This document shows positions 18,583 through 25,455 of a stretch of DNA of 55,102 nucleotides, in pieces. Origin of the DNA: Clostridiaceae bacterium (GTDB lineage: Bacteria > Bacillota > Clostridia > DSM-8532); NCBI GenBank assembly GCA_012516065.1, contig JAAYXD010000258.1, positions 1 to 55,102 on the forward strand. Reading direction: 5' to 3'. How positions within the stretch are numbered: the first letter of the stretch is position 1; each line of letters starts with the position of its first letter. A program made the translations under genes and the position numbers. The notes under the pieces were generated by a model that was not told the origin of the DNA, made no database searches, and worked only from the letters and a program-made list of their open reading frames with translations.

Positions 18583-18846
18583 GTAAGCGTCAAATAGCCC
18601 CCACCTTGTAGCCTGGTGAGCGCCGTGGTATGCTCATCTCTGCATTTTGAGGAACGCTGGCAGGTCGCTGGACCACGCGAGCAGTCGGTCTAGATCAGCC
18701 AGGTCGGTGACACGCATGTTCGGGAGCACCTCGAAGATGTGTTTGAGGTAGTCAAATGGTATTACACCATTCTCAATAGCTGACTCTATCATGCTGTAGA
18801 TAGTGGCGCTGTAAGCGTCAAACTGGGTGATTGACCCAGATGACAT
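18583..18846 (-). pseudogene. IS66 left end with tnpC C-terminal relic and a second tandem IS66 tip
   Basis: The + strand at 18583 reads GTAAGCGTCAAATAGCC, an IS66 terminal repeat. The - strand from about 18810 to 18634 then encodes ATIYSMIESAIENGVIPFDY and ADLDRLLAWSSDLPAFLKMQR, the C-terminus of TnpC. At 18811 a second tip, GTAAGCGTCAAACTGGGT, begins in the same orientation and interrupts the gene. The rest of that second element is missing. CTGGGT-gattg-ACCCAG just inside it forms a small hairpin. Confidence 0.75.
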
Positions 18847-19206
18847 GTGGGCCTACTGTCCAACACATAGTCAAGCGCGGCACATGGTTGTTCCGTGTGT
18901 GAGTTATTGGCTATGCTGATGGAGACTCCTTGTTGGATTATGGCATTGACCAGCCAAGGCTCCTAGAGGAGCACAGGGATGGGACGGACAGGTCAGTAGG
19001 TGAGACCTATGACAAGGGTATGCGGTTGCTTGACGAGTAACGGCAAGTAGATCGCCAGAAGGCGCGGTACGGGGACAGACACGTGAGCTTCGGATCTGTG
19101 AATGGGCAGAGGTTTCAGGGTGATATGTGGAGAATTACCAATCATTGAATGAGCATTCGCGTGTCGGTTCGATACCGGCGGGCTCACTAACGCGACGGAG
19201 GCTGCA
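18847..19206. other. Stretch without a supportable gene; contains a tRNA T-arm-like sequence
   Basis: No gene is recognisable. At 19158-19183 GTCGG-TTCGATA-CCGGC would fold as a tRNA T-arm and is followed by GGGCTCA, like an acceptor strand. No matching 5' acceptor or anticodon arm is seen upstream, so this is at most a tRNA 3' fragment of the kind left by an integrating element. Confidence 0.35.
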
Positions 19207-19404
19207 ATGTACATGCCGCTTTTCCGCCGTTCTGATGATCGTGCAACGCTGGTGCGCCATGGTGCGTTTCAGTCCGAACGAGAGCTTCAGAGGTTCGTTG
19301 AGAATAACCTCGATGTCATGTTCAACTGTAGGTTTGTCGCTGCCGAGTCTAGCACAGGGGCGCTCCATTCCGGACATAGGCGGGTAAGAGTGGCATCTTG
19401 TTAG
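19207..19404 (+). pseudogene. N-terminal relic of a DUF91/NucS-like nuclease protein
   Basis: MPLFRRSDDRATLVRHGAF, then SERELQRFVENNLDVMFNCRF and VAAESSTGALHSG, match the start of the family that joins a DUF91-type nuclease to DUF5655 (ELQ-x-xVENNLE-x-xFG-x-RFVASE-x-STG). The frame leaves the family after HSG, exactly before the first catalytic residues, and stops at 19404. Only the N-terminal 55 residues remain. It is the stump of an earlier defence-type gene. Confidence 0.7.
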
Positions 19405-19458
19405 TGCTCACATTCGGTTCACAGAGACCTATCTGGTGGACTGGAGGGATCATGTGTG

Positions 19459-19581
19459 GTTGGTGAGTCCGGGCGCGTAGACCGAAAACTCACCCTAGAC
19501 CTCGACGACCCAAAGGCACGACTCGATCTGGTGAAGGATCTGGTGGCATTGGCCAGCATCGACGGTGGAGAGGTATTGTAG
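19459..19581 (+). pseudogene. AlbA_2 (Schlafen-type DNA-binding) domain relic
   Basis: The frame reads VGESGRVDRKLTLDLDD, then PKARLDLVKDLVALASIDGGEVL before a stop. This matches the AlbA_2 opening pattern of an E-x-x-x-x-E/R-K element, followed by LVKDIVAMANTDGGxI. There is no start codon, and the rest of the protein is gone. Together with the preceding DUF91 stump it shows older defence-associated genes lost at this spot. Confidence 0.55.
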
Positions 19582-19584
19582 AGA

Positions 19585-20320
19585 AGTGCTGAGATGAGCT
19601 GCGACCCTGCGTCTGTGGGCTGCTCTGATCCGGAGCAGGTCGCGGTGCGCTTGGGTGGAGGAGTCTGACATTTTATGTGGAATAGTATGGTATAGGCGCA
19701 GTACTGGACTGGTTCTGTGGGAATGCTGTTCTGAAGTCTAGAAGAGACAAGCTCTCCTACGACAACACACCTTCCGACGCTTCTTCGTCATACACATTCT
19801 CTAGGGCGGCTATGACATCGGAACAGTGCAACAGATGCTTGGGCGTGCAAACCGTAGCACTGCTATGTTTTTCGTGTATGTGCCCGACGAGCGCTTCAGA
19901 TTCATTATGAGCTTATTGGGCGGCTCTAGGGCCGCTATGATGATGCGTGATAGTAGATCGCGTGAAACACCGATCACGGGGACAGTTGGGACAAGTTGTA
20001 GTCGTGGAATCGACGTGAGATTTGCGAATTGGACTAGGCTTCGGCTATCGAAATTGCTCAGGTGCGCTGGCGCGACGTCCGCGCCATACGTGACCTCATC
20101 GACATCGACGTGGATTCGTGCACCTCAGTGTCGGTCATGGCGCCGACAGGGGTGGTCATGGCGCCGACAGGGGTGGTCAGAAAGCGTTCTTAGCAGCGAA
20201 AATGCTTGGTAGCCTTTGCCACGTGGTGTTGACATGCGGACACGTATTGGGCACAACGGCAGTATGCGGACCGTGATAAGTCATGAGTAACGTCGGTGTG
20301 CGGGTATGTGGAGTCGGTAG
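19585..20320 (+). pseudogene. Tyrosine recombinase/integrase relic, repeat copy 1
   Basis: The + strand near 19760 reads HTFRRFFVIHIL, a stop, then GYDIGTVQQMLGRANRSTAMFFVYV. This is the C-terminal [27 protein letters not shown] box of integron/phage-type integrases cut short here, with STAMFFVYV matching the segment that carries the catalytic Tyr. Stops and substitutions make it non-functional. The stretches 19585-19852 and 20208-20320 recur at 35160-35530 in the same orientation; copy 2 lacks the middle about 360 bp. ATGCTTGG occurs at both borders of that middle part (19835-19842 and 20202-20209). Confidence 0.65.
20132..20179 (+). repeat. 21-bp tandem repeat, two full units plus a partial
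   Basis: The unit GGTCATGGCGCCGACAGGGGT is present twice in perfect tandem and begins a third time (GGTCA). It lies in the relic region just before the TIGR02391-type gene and has no evident function. Confidence 0.75.
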
Positions 20321-20379
20321 CTAGACCAGTCTTCGCCCGATGTGCAGGTACGTAACGAAAGGAATCGCGGTGGTAGTTC

Positions 20380-21201
20380 ATGCCGAAGAAGCGGAGTGTT
20401 CGTCGAGTAACCGCACCGGTACGAAAACAACTTGATCAGCTAGCTGACATCCTTTACGGGTTCTTGCCGCTCAGCTCGCCATCAAAGAGTACAACTACCT
20501 TCACTACCATTTTTGCAGAGAGTCACGTTGAAGACTATCTTAGTGGACCCTCAAACAAGAGGCAGGCCTTGCAGCAAGGTTTGGCTGAAGTTTACAGGCG
20601 TCATGAACGGCTGCCGTGGACCATTATCCGGAAAGTCGTTCCAGCTGCGGCTAACTATCGACGGCATCAAAGACGCCCGTTGAAGCGCACCGAGTTGGCA
20701 GCTCTTGTCGAGTGCCTAGACAATCTCGGATTTGATATGACCAAAGAGATTGAATCCATAGAGCTGGACGAGAACCTACCAAGAATAACTGTTCCGCCAG
20801 ATGAACTAAAGCAACGGTTGCGTGGACATGATCTTGAGTCATTCCTAGCAGGGAAACCACTTGATCTTTTCGAGACTGGCCACTTTAATGAGTCCGTTCG
20901 GAAAGCGGCCGAGATATATGAAGACCGAGTGCAGGAGTTGTGTGGCCGTTCAGGTTATGGACGAGATCTCATGGCCAGGGCGTTTGCAGACGGCAAGTTG
21001 CTAGATCTTGAGGCCTATGAGCCGGAGAACCGTGATGGTTTTGCTGACGGCTACAAGCTTCTCGCGATGGGAGCGATGACTGCGATCCGTAATGTGTTTA
21101 GCCACGGCGATGAGGAGCGCCGTTCACCAGAACAGTGCTTTGAAATGCTGCTGTTCCTCAACTGGCTTTTCCGAGGCTTGAGATTGAAGGAGATGGTCTA
21201 G
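20380..21201 (+). CDS. TIGR02391 (Ymh) family protein with a shared N-terminal defence domain
   Basis: This 273-residue protein has two parts. Residues about 12-125 carry a helical domain (QLADILYGFLP, then TTTFTTIFAES, RTELAALVECLDNLGFDM). It aligns with residues 10-115 of the nuclease at 29258 (VRELATVLYDFLP, HITFKIIAD, PEELDKINGLILEIGFKF). The C-terminus, about 165-273, is the TIGR02391 domain: GHFNESVRKAAEIYEDRVQEL, then DGYKLLAMGAMTAIRNVFSHGDEE, with the R-N-x(4)-H pattern expected of HEPN-like RNases. TIGR02391 proteins are common in defence islands, but their function is largely undefined. It is the first gene after the recombinase relic and is followed by the PIN gene cassette. Confidence 0.82.
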   Translation: MPKKRSVRRVTAPVRKQLDQLADILYGFLPLSSPSKSTTTFTTIFAESHVEDYLSGPSNKRQALQQGLAEVYRRHERLPWTIIRKVVPAAANYRRHQRRPLKRTELAALVECLDNLGFDMTKEIESIELDENLPRITVPPDELKQRLRGHDLESFLAGKPLDLFETGHFNESVRKAAEIYEDRVQELCGRSGYGRDLMARAFADGKLLDLEAYEPENRDGFADGYKLLAMGAMTAIRNVFSHGDEERRSPEQCFEMLLFLNWLFRGLRLKEMV

Positions 21202-21206
21202 GTACA

Positions 21207-21400
21207 ATGATTGAGGCCGGCCCCTATTTGCGGTTTCGTGGGTTATAATGGAAGCAGTGTTACTACCCATCACAGGACCACAAGCGAAAGGAGCCGGTAC
21301 CATGAATCCTACCACGAGGCTCGTAGGTTTTGAGGTCTCGAAGGCGAGCACTGCAGTCGCCACCGCAGACACTGCCCAGACCTGGCTCTGGGGGTCACAT
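21207..21400 (+). pseudogene. IS110-type transposase leader and N-terminus, copy 1
   Basis: MNPTTRLVGFEVSKASTAVA starts at 21301 behind AAAGGAG. It matches the N-terminal V-G-L-D-V-S-K-x-x-I-A-V-A strand of IS110 DEDD transposases; the first catalytic Asp is Glu here. A TATAAT sits at 21243. The frame loses family character after about 40 codons. The 5' region and N-terminus are repeated, at roughly three-quarters identity by eye, at 22003-22140. Confidence 0.6.
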
Positions 21401-21542
21401 GCCAAGGGAGAAGGCTTGCCGGCCTCAATCATAACAACAAGCGCATGGAGCGGACGCATGGTCGGCCGGGTGGTGCGCCGCTTATACGCAAAGACGTTAG
21501 GGCGACAACGGCTCGGGCGTCTCCGGAGGGATGAGAGTCGCG

Positions 21543-21995
21543 ATGATTACGTACATGTTCGATACGAATGCTTTCAACGATATCCTCGACGGCAAGATCG
21601 ACCTAGCCTCGCTTCCTACTGATGCCCGCTACGTCGTTACTCATGTGCAGCTGGATGAACTCAACGCCACCAAGGACGAACGCCGCAAGGAATTGCTCCT
21701 CAACGTGTTCGAGCTAGTTGGCGCCGATAGTCTGCCTACAGAGTCCATGGTCTGGGGTGTCTCCAGATGGGGGCTGTCGAAGTGGTCGTCTGACGATGGC
21801 GTGTTTGAGATGATCCGTGGCTACCTGGATTCGCGTAACAAGGGCAAAGCAAACAATCTGCAGGATGCTCTCATCGGTGAGACGGCTTACAAGAACGGCT
21901 TTGTTTTTGTGACTCGCGATAACGACCTGTACCAGGTTCTCCACGAATTGGGTGCCGCGGTAGTTGGGCTTGTTGACATCATCCGTGCGACCTAG
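21543..21995 (+). CDS. PIN-domain protein
   Basis: The protein of about 150 residues begins MITYMFDTNAFNDILDGKID with the first PIN acidic residue in FDTNAF. The later acidic residues are in HVQLDELNATKDERR and in NNLQDALIGETAYKNGFVFVTRDNDLY, the classic D-A-x-I...VTxD-x-D/L PIN ending. PIN domains are metal-dependent RNases, usually toxins with a separate antitoxin, but no antitoxin gene is seen beside it. An in-frame ATG at 21531 is only one base from the GGAGG at 21525-21529, so 21543 is preferred. It lies between two copies of an IS110-derived leader. Confidence 0.85.
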   Translation: MITYMFDTNAFNDILDGKIDLASLPTDARYVVTHVQLDELNATKDERRKELLLNVFELVGADSLPTESMVWGVSRWGLSKWSSDDGVFEMIRGYLDSRNKGKANNLQDALIGETAYKNGFVFVTRDNDLYQVLHELGAAVVGLVDIIRAT

Positions 21996-22002
21996 ATACA
22001 CT

Positions 22003-22349
22003 GATGAGGCCAATCCTTGTTCGCGGCTTCGTGAGTAATGATGGAGGTAGTCCGCCTACCCATCACAGAGCCGTAAGCGAAATGAGCAGGTACCATGAAC
22101 CCCACCATAAAGCTCGATGGTCTGGACGTCTCGGCGGCGAGCATTGCAGTTGCTGTCACTGATTCTGGACAAGCACGACCGCGTTATCAAGGAGCGATCT
22201 CGAACCCGCCAGAAGCCGTTACCCAGCCCGAAGCCCTATCTCTGAGCCTCGACTCCGATCACAGATCAAAGCCTCAACCACATCCTACCGAGGAATTAGC
22301 AGGTTCTCTGTCGAATCCTACCACTACTGCAACCTGGGGGTCTGGAACC
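22003..22349 (+). pseudogene. IS110-type leader and N-terminus, copy 2, fused in frame to the DUF6361 gene
   Basis: MNPTIKLDGLDVSAASIAVAV at 22095 is another IS110 N-terminus, here with the first DEDD Asp (GLDVS) kept but Lys replaced. The frame stays open for 85 codons through a low-complexity stretch into the DUF6361 coding region. The GGAG seen before copy 1 is degraded here (ATGAGCAGG), so translation probably does not begin at this ATG. Both copies end near CTGGGGGTC just before the downstream gene. Confidence 0.6.
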
Positions 22350-23591
22350 GTGCCTTCTCACTTCGCCTGGATAGACTTCTCTGATACCGAGCGTCAGCGA
22401 ATGATTGATGTGATACGCCTCTTTCGTCAACAGGACACGCGTGACGAACTCGGAATCGGCTCTATCCGCGACGGCTTTGCCAACCACTTCTTCCCAGGGA
22501 CAAGCACCATCCAAACTCGAGCTAAGTATATGCTCTTCGTTCCGTGGATCTATCAGGCCCTGGAGAAGAGAAGAGTCCCATCTCACAGGATCCAGGCAGT
22601 GGCCAGGCGCGCTGAGCTGAGACTCATAGATGCTCTGCGCAAAGCTGATGACACCACCGGAGTAATCGGAATTGAGGCCGGTGATCGGTTACAGCGGCTA
22701 CCGAGTGCGATTTACTGGGCAGGTCTAGGCATCTGGGGGATCAGACTCTTCCCTGGTTCTCAGGATCAGTATCATAGATCTTTGGATGGTTGGTATGCTC
22801 GTAGGCGGAATCGGGCTCGCGACGACGATGGCCAACCGATCGGCCCTGAGATGGGAGAGAATTGGCATCCGGGCTTGCCCGATACACCCGAGGGCTGGCC
22901 TGAGGAAGTTGACCTTAGGTTGACTCCAGATGAAGCCGGCTATCTTCATGAACGCGTAGTGGGCCTGCATCGTGACAGTCTCCTCGGCTTCTTGGTGGAT
23001 GCAGACGAGTATGTTTACGCAGACTGCCTTTGGAGTCACCCCATTGCCGGGTCACTGCCGGAACGCTTGCGCGAGGAGATCATCCAAGCCCGTAGCTTTG
23101 CTGAGACTATCCATGGTGCGGCCTTGCTCTACAACCTCATGCTGTCTGAGGCATGTGCTGACGAGGAATTGATCGATCACTACCGAAGCGCATTGGCCGA
23201 CTGGTCACACAGAATGCGTAGCCTATGGAACGAGCTCATTCAGTGGTACGCTGATCTCGCCTCGTTCTGGGCCTCTTTGCCTCTGCGAGTCGCCCGAATA
23301 CCCCGTTCAACTGAGGTTTTTGTCAGTGAGTGGTGTCGCAGAGTCTTCACTGGTCCCAGTCCAGATGCAGTGGTGGAGAACAGCGTCGCCCGGGAGATGA
23401 TTAGGCAACGCGAGCTTAGGCTCAAGCGCACCCGGGCCCGTCTGGTGAATCCGAGTGCTCTCAAGGCTTGGGGCGGCGCTTCGGGATCTGCCAGACTGGA
23501 CTACCGATGGTATAACGCTAGCACCCTCATTGAGGACATCCTCGACGGTCTGCACGGTTCGCCGCATAGTCCGCAGTCAGAGGTGCAGTAG
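22350..23591 (+). CDS. DUF6361 family protein, first gene of a DUF6361/PLD/helicase operon
   Basis: This protein of about 413 residues begins VPSHFAWIDFSDTERQRMID, then RDELGIGSIRDGFANHFFPG and TIQTRAKYMLFVPWIYQALE, the conserved opening of DUF6361. The GTG at 22350 is chosen because family members start at this point and GGGGGT lies about 9 bp upstream. The longer frame from 22095 starts with IS110-derived sequence. No catalytic motif is evident; the protein is rich in helices and Trp. The stop is separated by 1 bp from the PLD gene. From memory, this gene order resembles the anti-phage system named Azaca (ZacABC), which should be checked. Confidence 0.85.
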   Translation: MPSHFAWIDFSDTERQRMIDVIRLFRQQDTRDELGIGSIRDGFANHFFPGTSTIQTRAKYMLFVPWIYQALEKRRVPSHRIQAVARRAELRLIDALRKADDTTGVIGIEAGDRLQRLPSAIYWAGLGIWGIRLFPGSQDQYHRSLDGWYARRRNRARDDDGQPIGPEMGENWHPGLPDTPEGWPEEVDLRLTPDEAGYLHERVVGLHRDSLLGFLVDADEYVYADCLWSHPIAGSLPERLREEIIQARSFAETIHGAALLYNLMLSEACADEELIDHYRSALADWSHRMRSLWNELIQWYADLASFWASLPLRVARIPRSTEVFVSEWCRRVFTGPSPDAVVENSVAREMIRQRELRLKRTRARLVNPSALKAWGGASGSARLDYRWYNASTLIEDILDGLHGSPHSPQSEVQ

Positions 23592-23592
23592 C

Positions 23593-25455
23593 GTGCTTGA
23601 TCCCAATGACCGGAGACTCTACCTGGATGAACTGAGACCGCCCGTCGGTTACACGTTTGACCGGGCTGTGTGTACGACCTACTCTTTAGATTTGTTGTCG
23701 CTGCTGACGGTCCCGCTCTCGTTAGCGTTCAGCGAGACTAGTGGCAGAGAAGAGGTGTTTCGTGATCCGATCATCGTCCTCGAGGCACTGCAGAGAACTG
23801 TGGAGCGTATCGCTATCTTTTGTCAGCAGGGACGCATTGTGGTGCCTCAATCTGATTCACTGCTATACAGCTACCTCGAGAAGTCAGTGGTCGAGGTCAG
23901 GCCGCCGAGTCGACACGGCGTGTTCCATCCGAAGGTCTGGCTGCTTAGGTTCACGTCAGACGACGAACCTCCGCTGTTTAGGTTCGTGTGTTTATCCCGC
24001 AACCTAACCTCAGACCAGTCGTGGGATACCGCACTGACCCTGGAAGGGCATTTGGACCAGTCGAGGAAGAATGCCTTCTCGCGCAACCGGCCTCTGTCTG
24101 ACTTCATTGCAGCCCTTCTGTCACTGGCCGTGCGCCAAGTGAACCCGAACGTTCAGGAGCACGTGTCTGCTCTTGCAGACGAGGTTCTGCGGGTTAGGTT
24201 TGAGGTGCCTGACGGCTTCGATGGCGAAGACTGGAGTTTCATGCCTATGGGTTTTGAAAGGCATAGCCGAACACCAACGCTAGATGGCTACTCCAGGCTG
24301 ATGATCATTTCACCGTTTCTATCTGGTGAGCCGGTGAGTCTGCTGGCCAGGACTGGCAATAACAACGTTCTGATTTCGAGGAGCGAGAGTCTGGATGCCT
24401 TGCCACCAGATCTCCTGGCCGATATACGGAGCCACACCCAGGTCTATACGGTTGACGACGCTGCTGAACGCCCAGAGACGGAGGACGAGCAGTTGAGCCA
24501 CGGCAAGGACCTCTCTGGTTTGCATGCCAAGCTGTTTGTGGCTGAGCGCGGATGGAACGCGCGCCTGTTCACGGGTTCGGCAAATGCGACGGACGCTGCT
24601 TTCCACAATAATGTGGAGTTCCTAGTGGAACTGAGTGGCAGAAAGAGCCGGATCGGTATCAACAAGATCCTCCAGAAGGAAGGCGAGAGGGGCGCCCTTC
24701 TAGATATGCTTGTGCCCTACCACCCGAGTTCGACTGTCGAGAGCACGCAACAGGAGAAGCTGGAAAGCCTTCTAGAGCAGGGACGAGCTGCAGTTGCTGA
24801 AGCAGGCCTCGCGTTGCGGGTCGTACCTGAATCGGGCGGAACGTTTGTCCTTCGCCTTAACACACACTCGCCACTGGTCCTAGAGCCGGAGCTGGTCGAC
24901 ACTCGGTGTCACCCCATCACCATCAATGTGAGCCAGTCCCAGAGTCTATCGCCGCTTGCGAACGGAGACGAGGTTGACTTCTGCGGTCTTCCTCTCAGAT
25001 CGGTCACCGGCTTTCTGGCGTTTCGGTTCACTGCCGAGGTTCAAGAGGTCAGGCAAGATTTGTCCTTCGTGATGAATCTGCCGGTAACGGGCATGCCCGA
25101 GGAGCGCGACCGCGAGATCCTGCGGGCTATCGTAGCCGACAGAGGTCAGTTCCTGCGCTATCTACGTCTTCTGTTGAGCGACGATCCGGATGCCTACATC
25201 TTGTCAAGCTTACGCACCAGAGCCGTCGCCAGCGATGGAGGCGGAACGGAGCCCGAGTCATCAAGGGTGCCCGATCTCCCGCTCTTCGAAGACCTGGTCA
25301 AGACACTCAGCCGCAGCCCGGAGAAGCTAGCGCGCATCTCAAGGCTGATCGAAGAGTTGCGTGACACAGAGGGAGGCATCAGTGTGCTTCCAGAAGGTTT
25401 CAGTGAGCTGTGGTCAGTGATCCGGGTGGCCTGTACAAAGGAGGACGATCTGTGA
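23593..25455 (+). CDS. Phospholipase D-like nuclease with two HxK motifs
   Basis: This protein of about 620 residues has two PLD half-sites: GVFHPKVWLLRF (His112, Lys114) followed by CLSRNLTSD, and SGLHAKLFVAER (His311, Lys313) followed by FTGSANATDAAF. This is the H-x-K...(G)S-x-N arrangement of PLD-family nucleases acting on nucleic acids. The GTG at 23593, 1 bp after the DUF6361 stop, is chosen; an open frame extends upstream to 23455 but only inside the neighbouring gene. The C-terminal third is specific to this subfamily. The stop overlaps the helicase start as GTGA (25452-25455). Confidence 0.9.
   Translation: MLDPNDRRLYLDELRPPVGYTFDRAVCTTYSLDLLSLLTVPLSLAFSETSGREEVFRDPIIVLEALQRTVERIAIFCQQGRIVVPQSDSLLYSYLEKSVVEVRPPSRHGVFHPKVWLLRFTSDDEPPLFRFVCLSRNLTSDQSWDTALTLEGHLDQSRKNAFSRNRPLSDFIAALLSLAVRQVNPNVQEHVSALADEVLRVRFEVPDGFDGEDWSFMPMGFERHSRTPTLDGYSRLMIISPFLSGEPVSLLARTGNNNVLISRSESLDALPPDLLADIRSHTQVYTVDDAAERPETEDEQLSHGKDLSGLHAKLFVAERGWNARLFTGSANATDAAFHNNVEFLVELSGRKSRIGINKILQKEGERGALLDMLVPYHPSSTVESTQQEKLESLLEQGRAAVAEAGLALRVVPESGGTFVLRLNTHSPLVLEPELVDTRCHPITINVSQSQSLSPLANGDEVDFCGLPLRSVTGFLAFRFTAEVQEVRQDLSFVMNLPVTGMPEERDREILRAIVADRGQFLRYLRLLLSDDPDAYILSSLRTRAVASDGGGTEPESSRVPDLPLFEDLVKTLSRSPEKLARISRLIEELRDTEGGISVLPEGFSELWSVIRVACTKEDDL

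Noticed and set aside
19158-19196. Possible tRNA gene (T-arm-like GTCGG-TTCGATA-CCGGC followed by GGGCTCA)
   Set aside because: No pairing 5' acceptor, D-arm or anticodon arm lies at the right distance upstream, so it is not a tRNA gene; it could only be a fragment.
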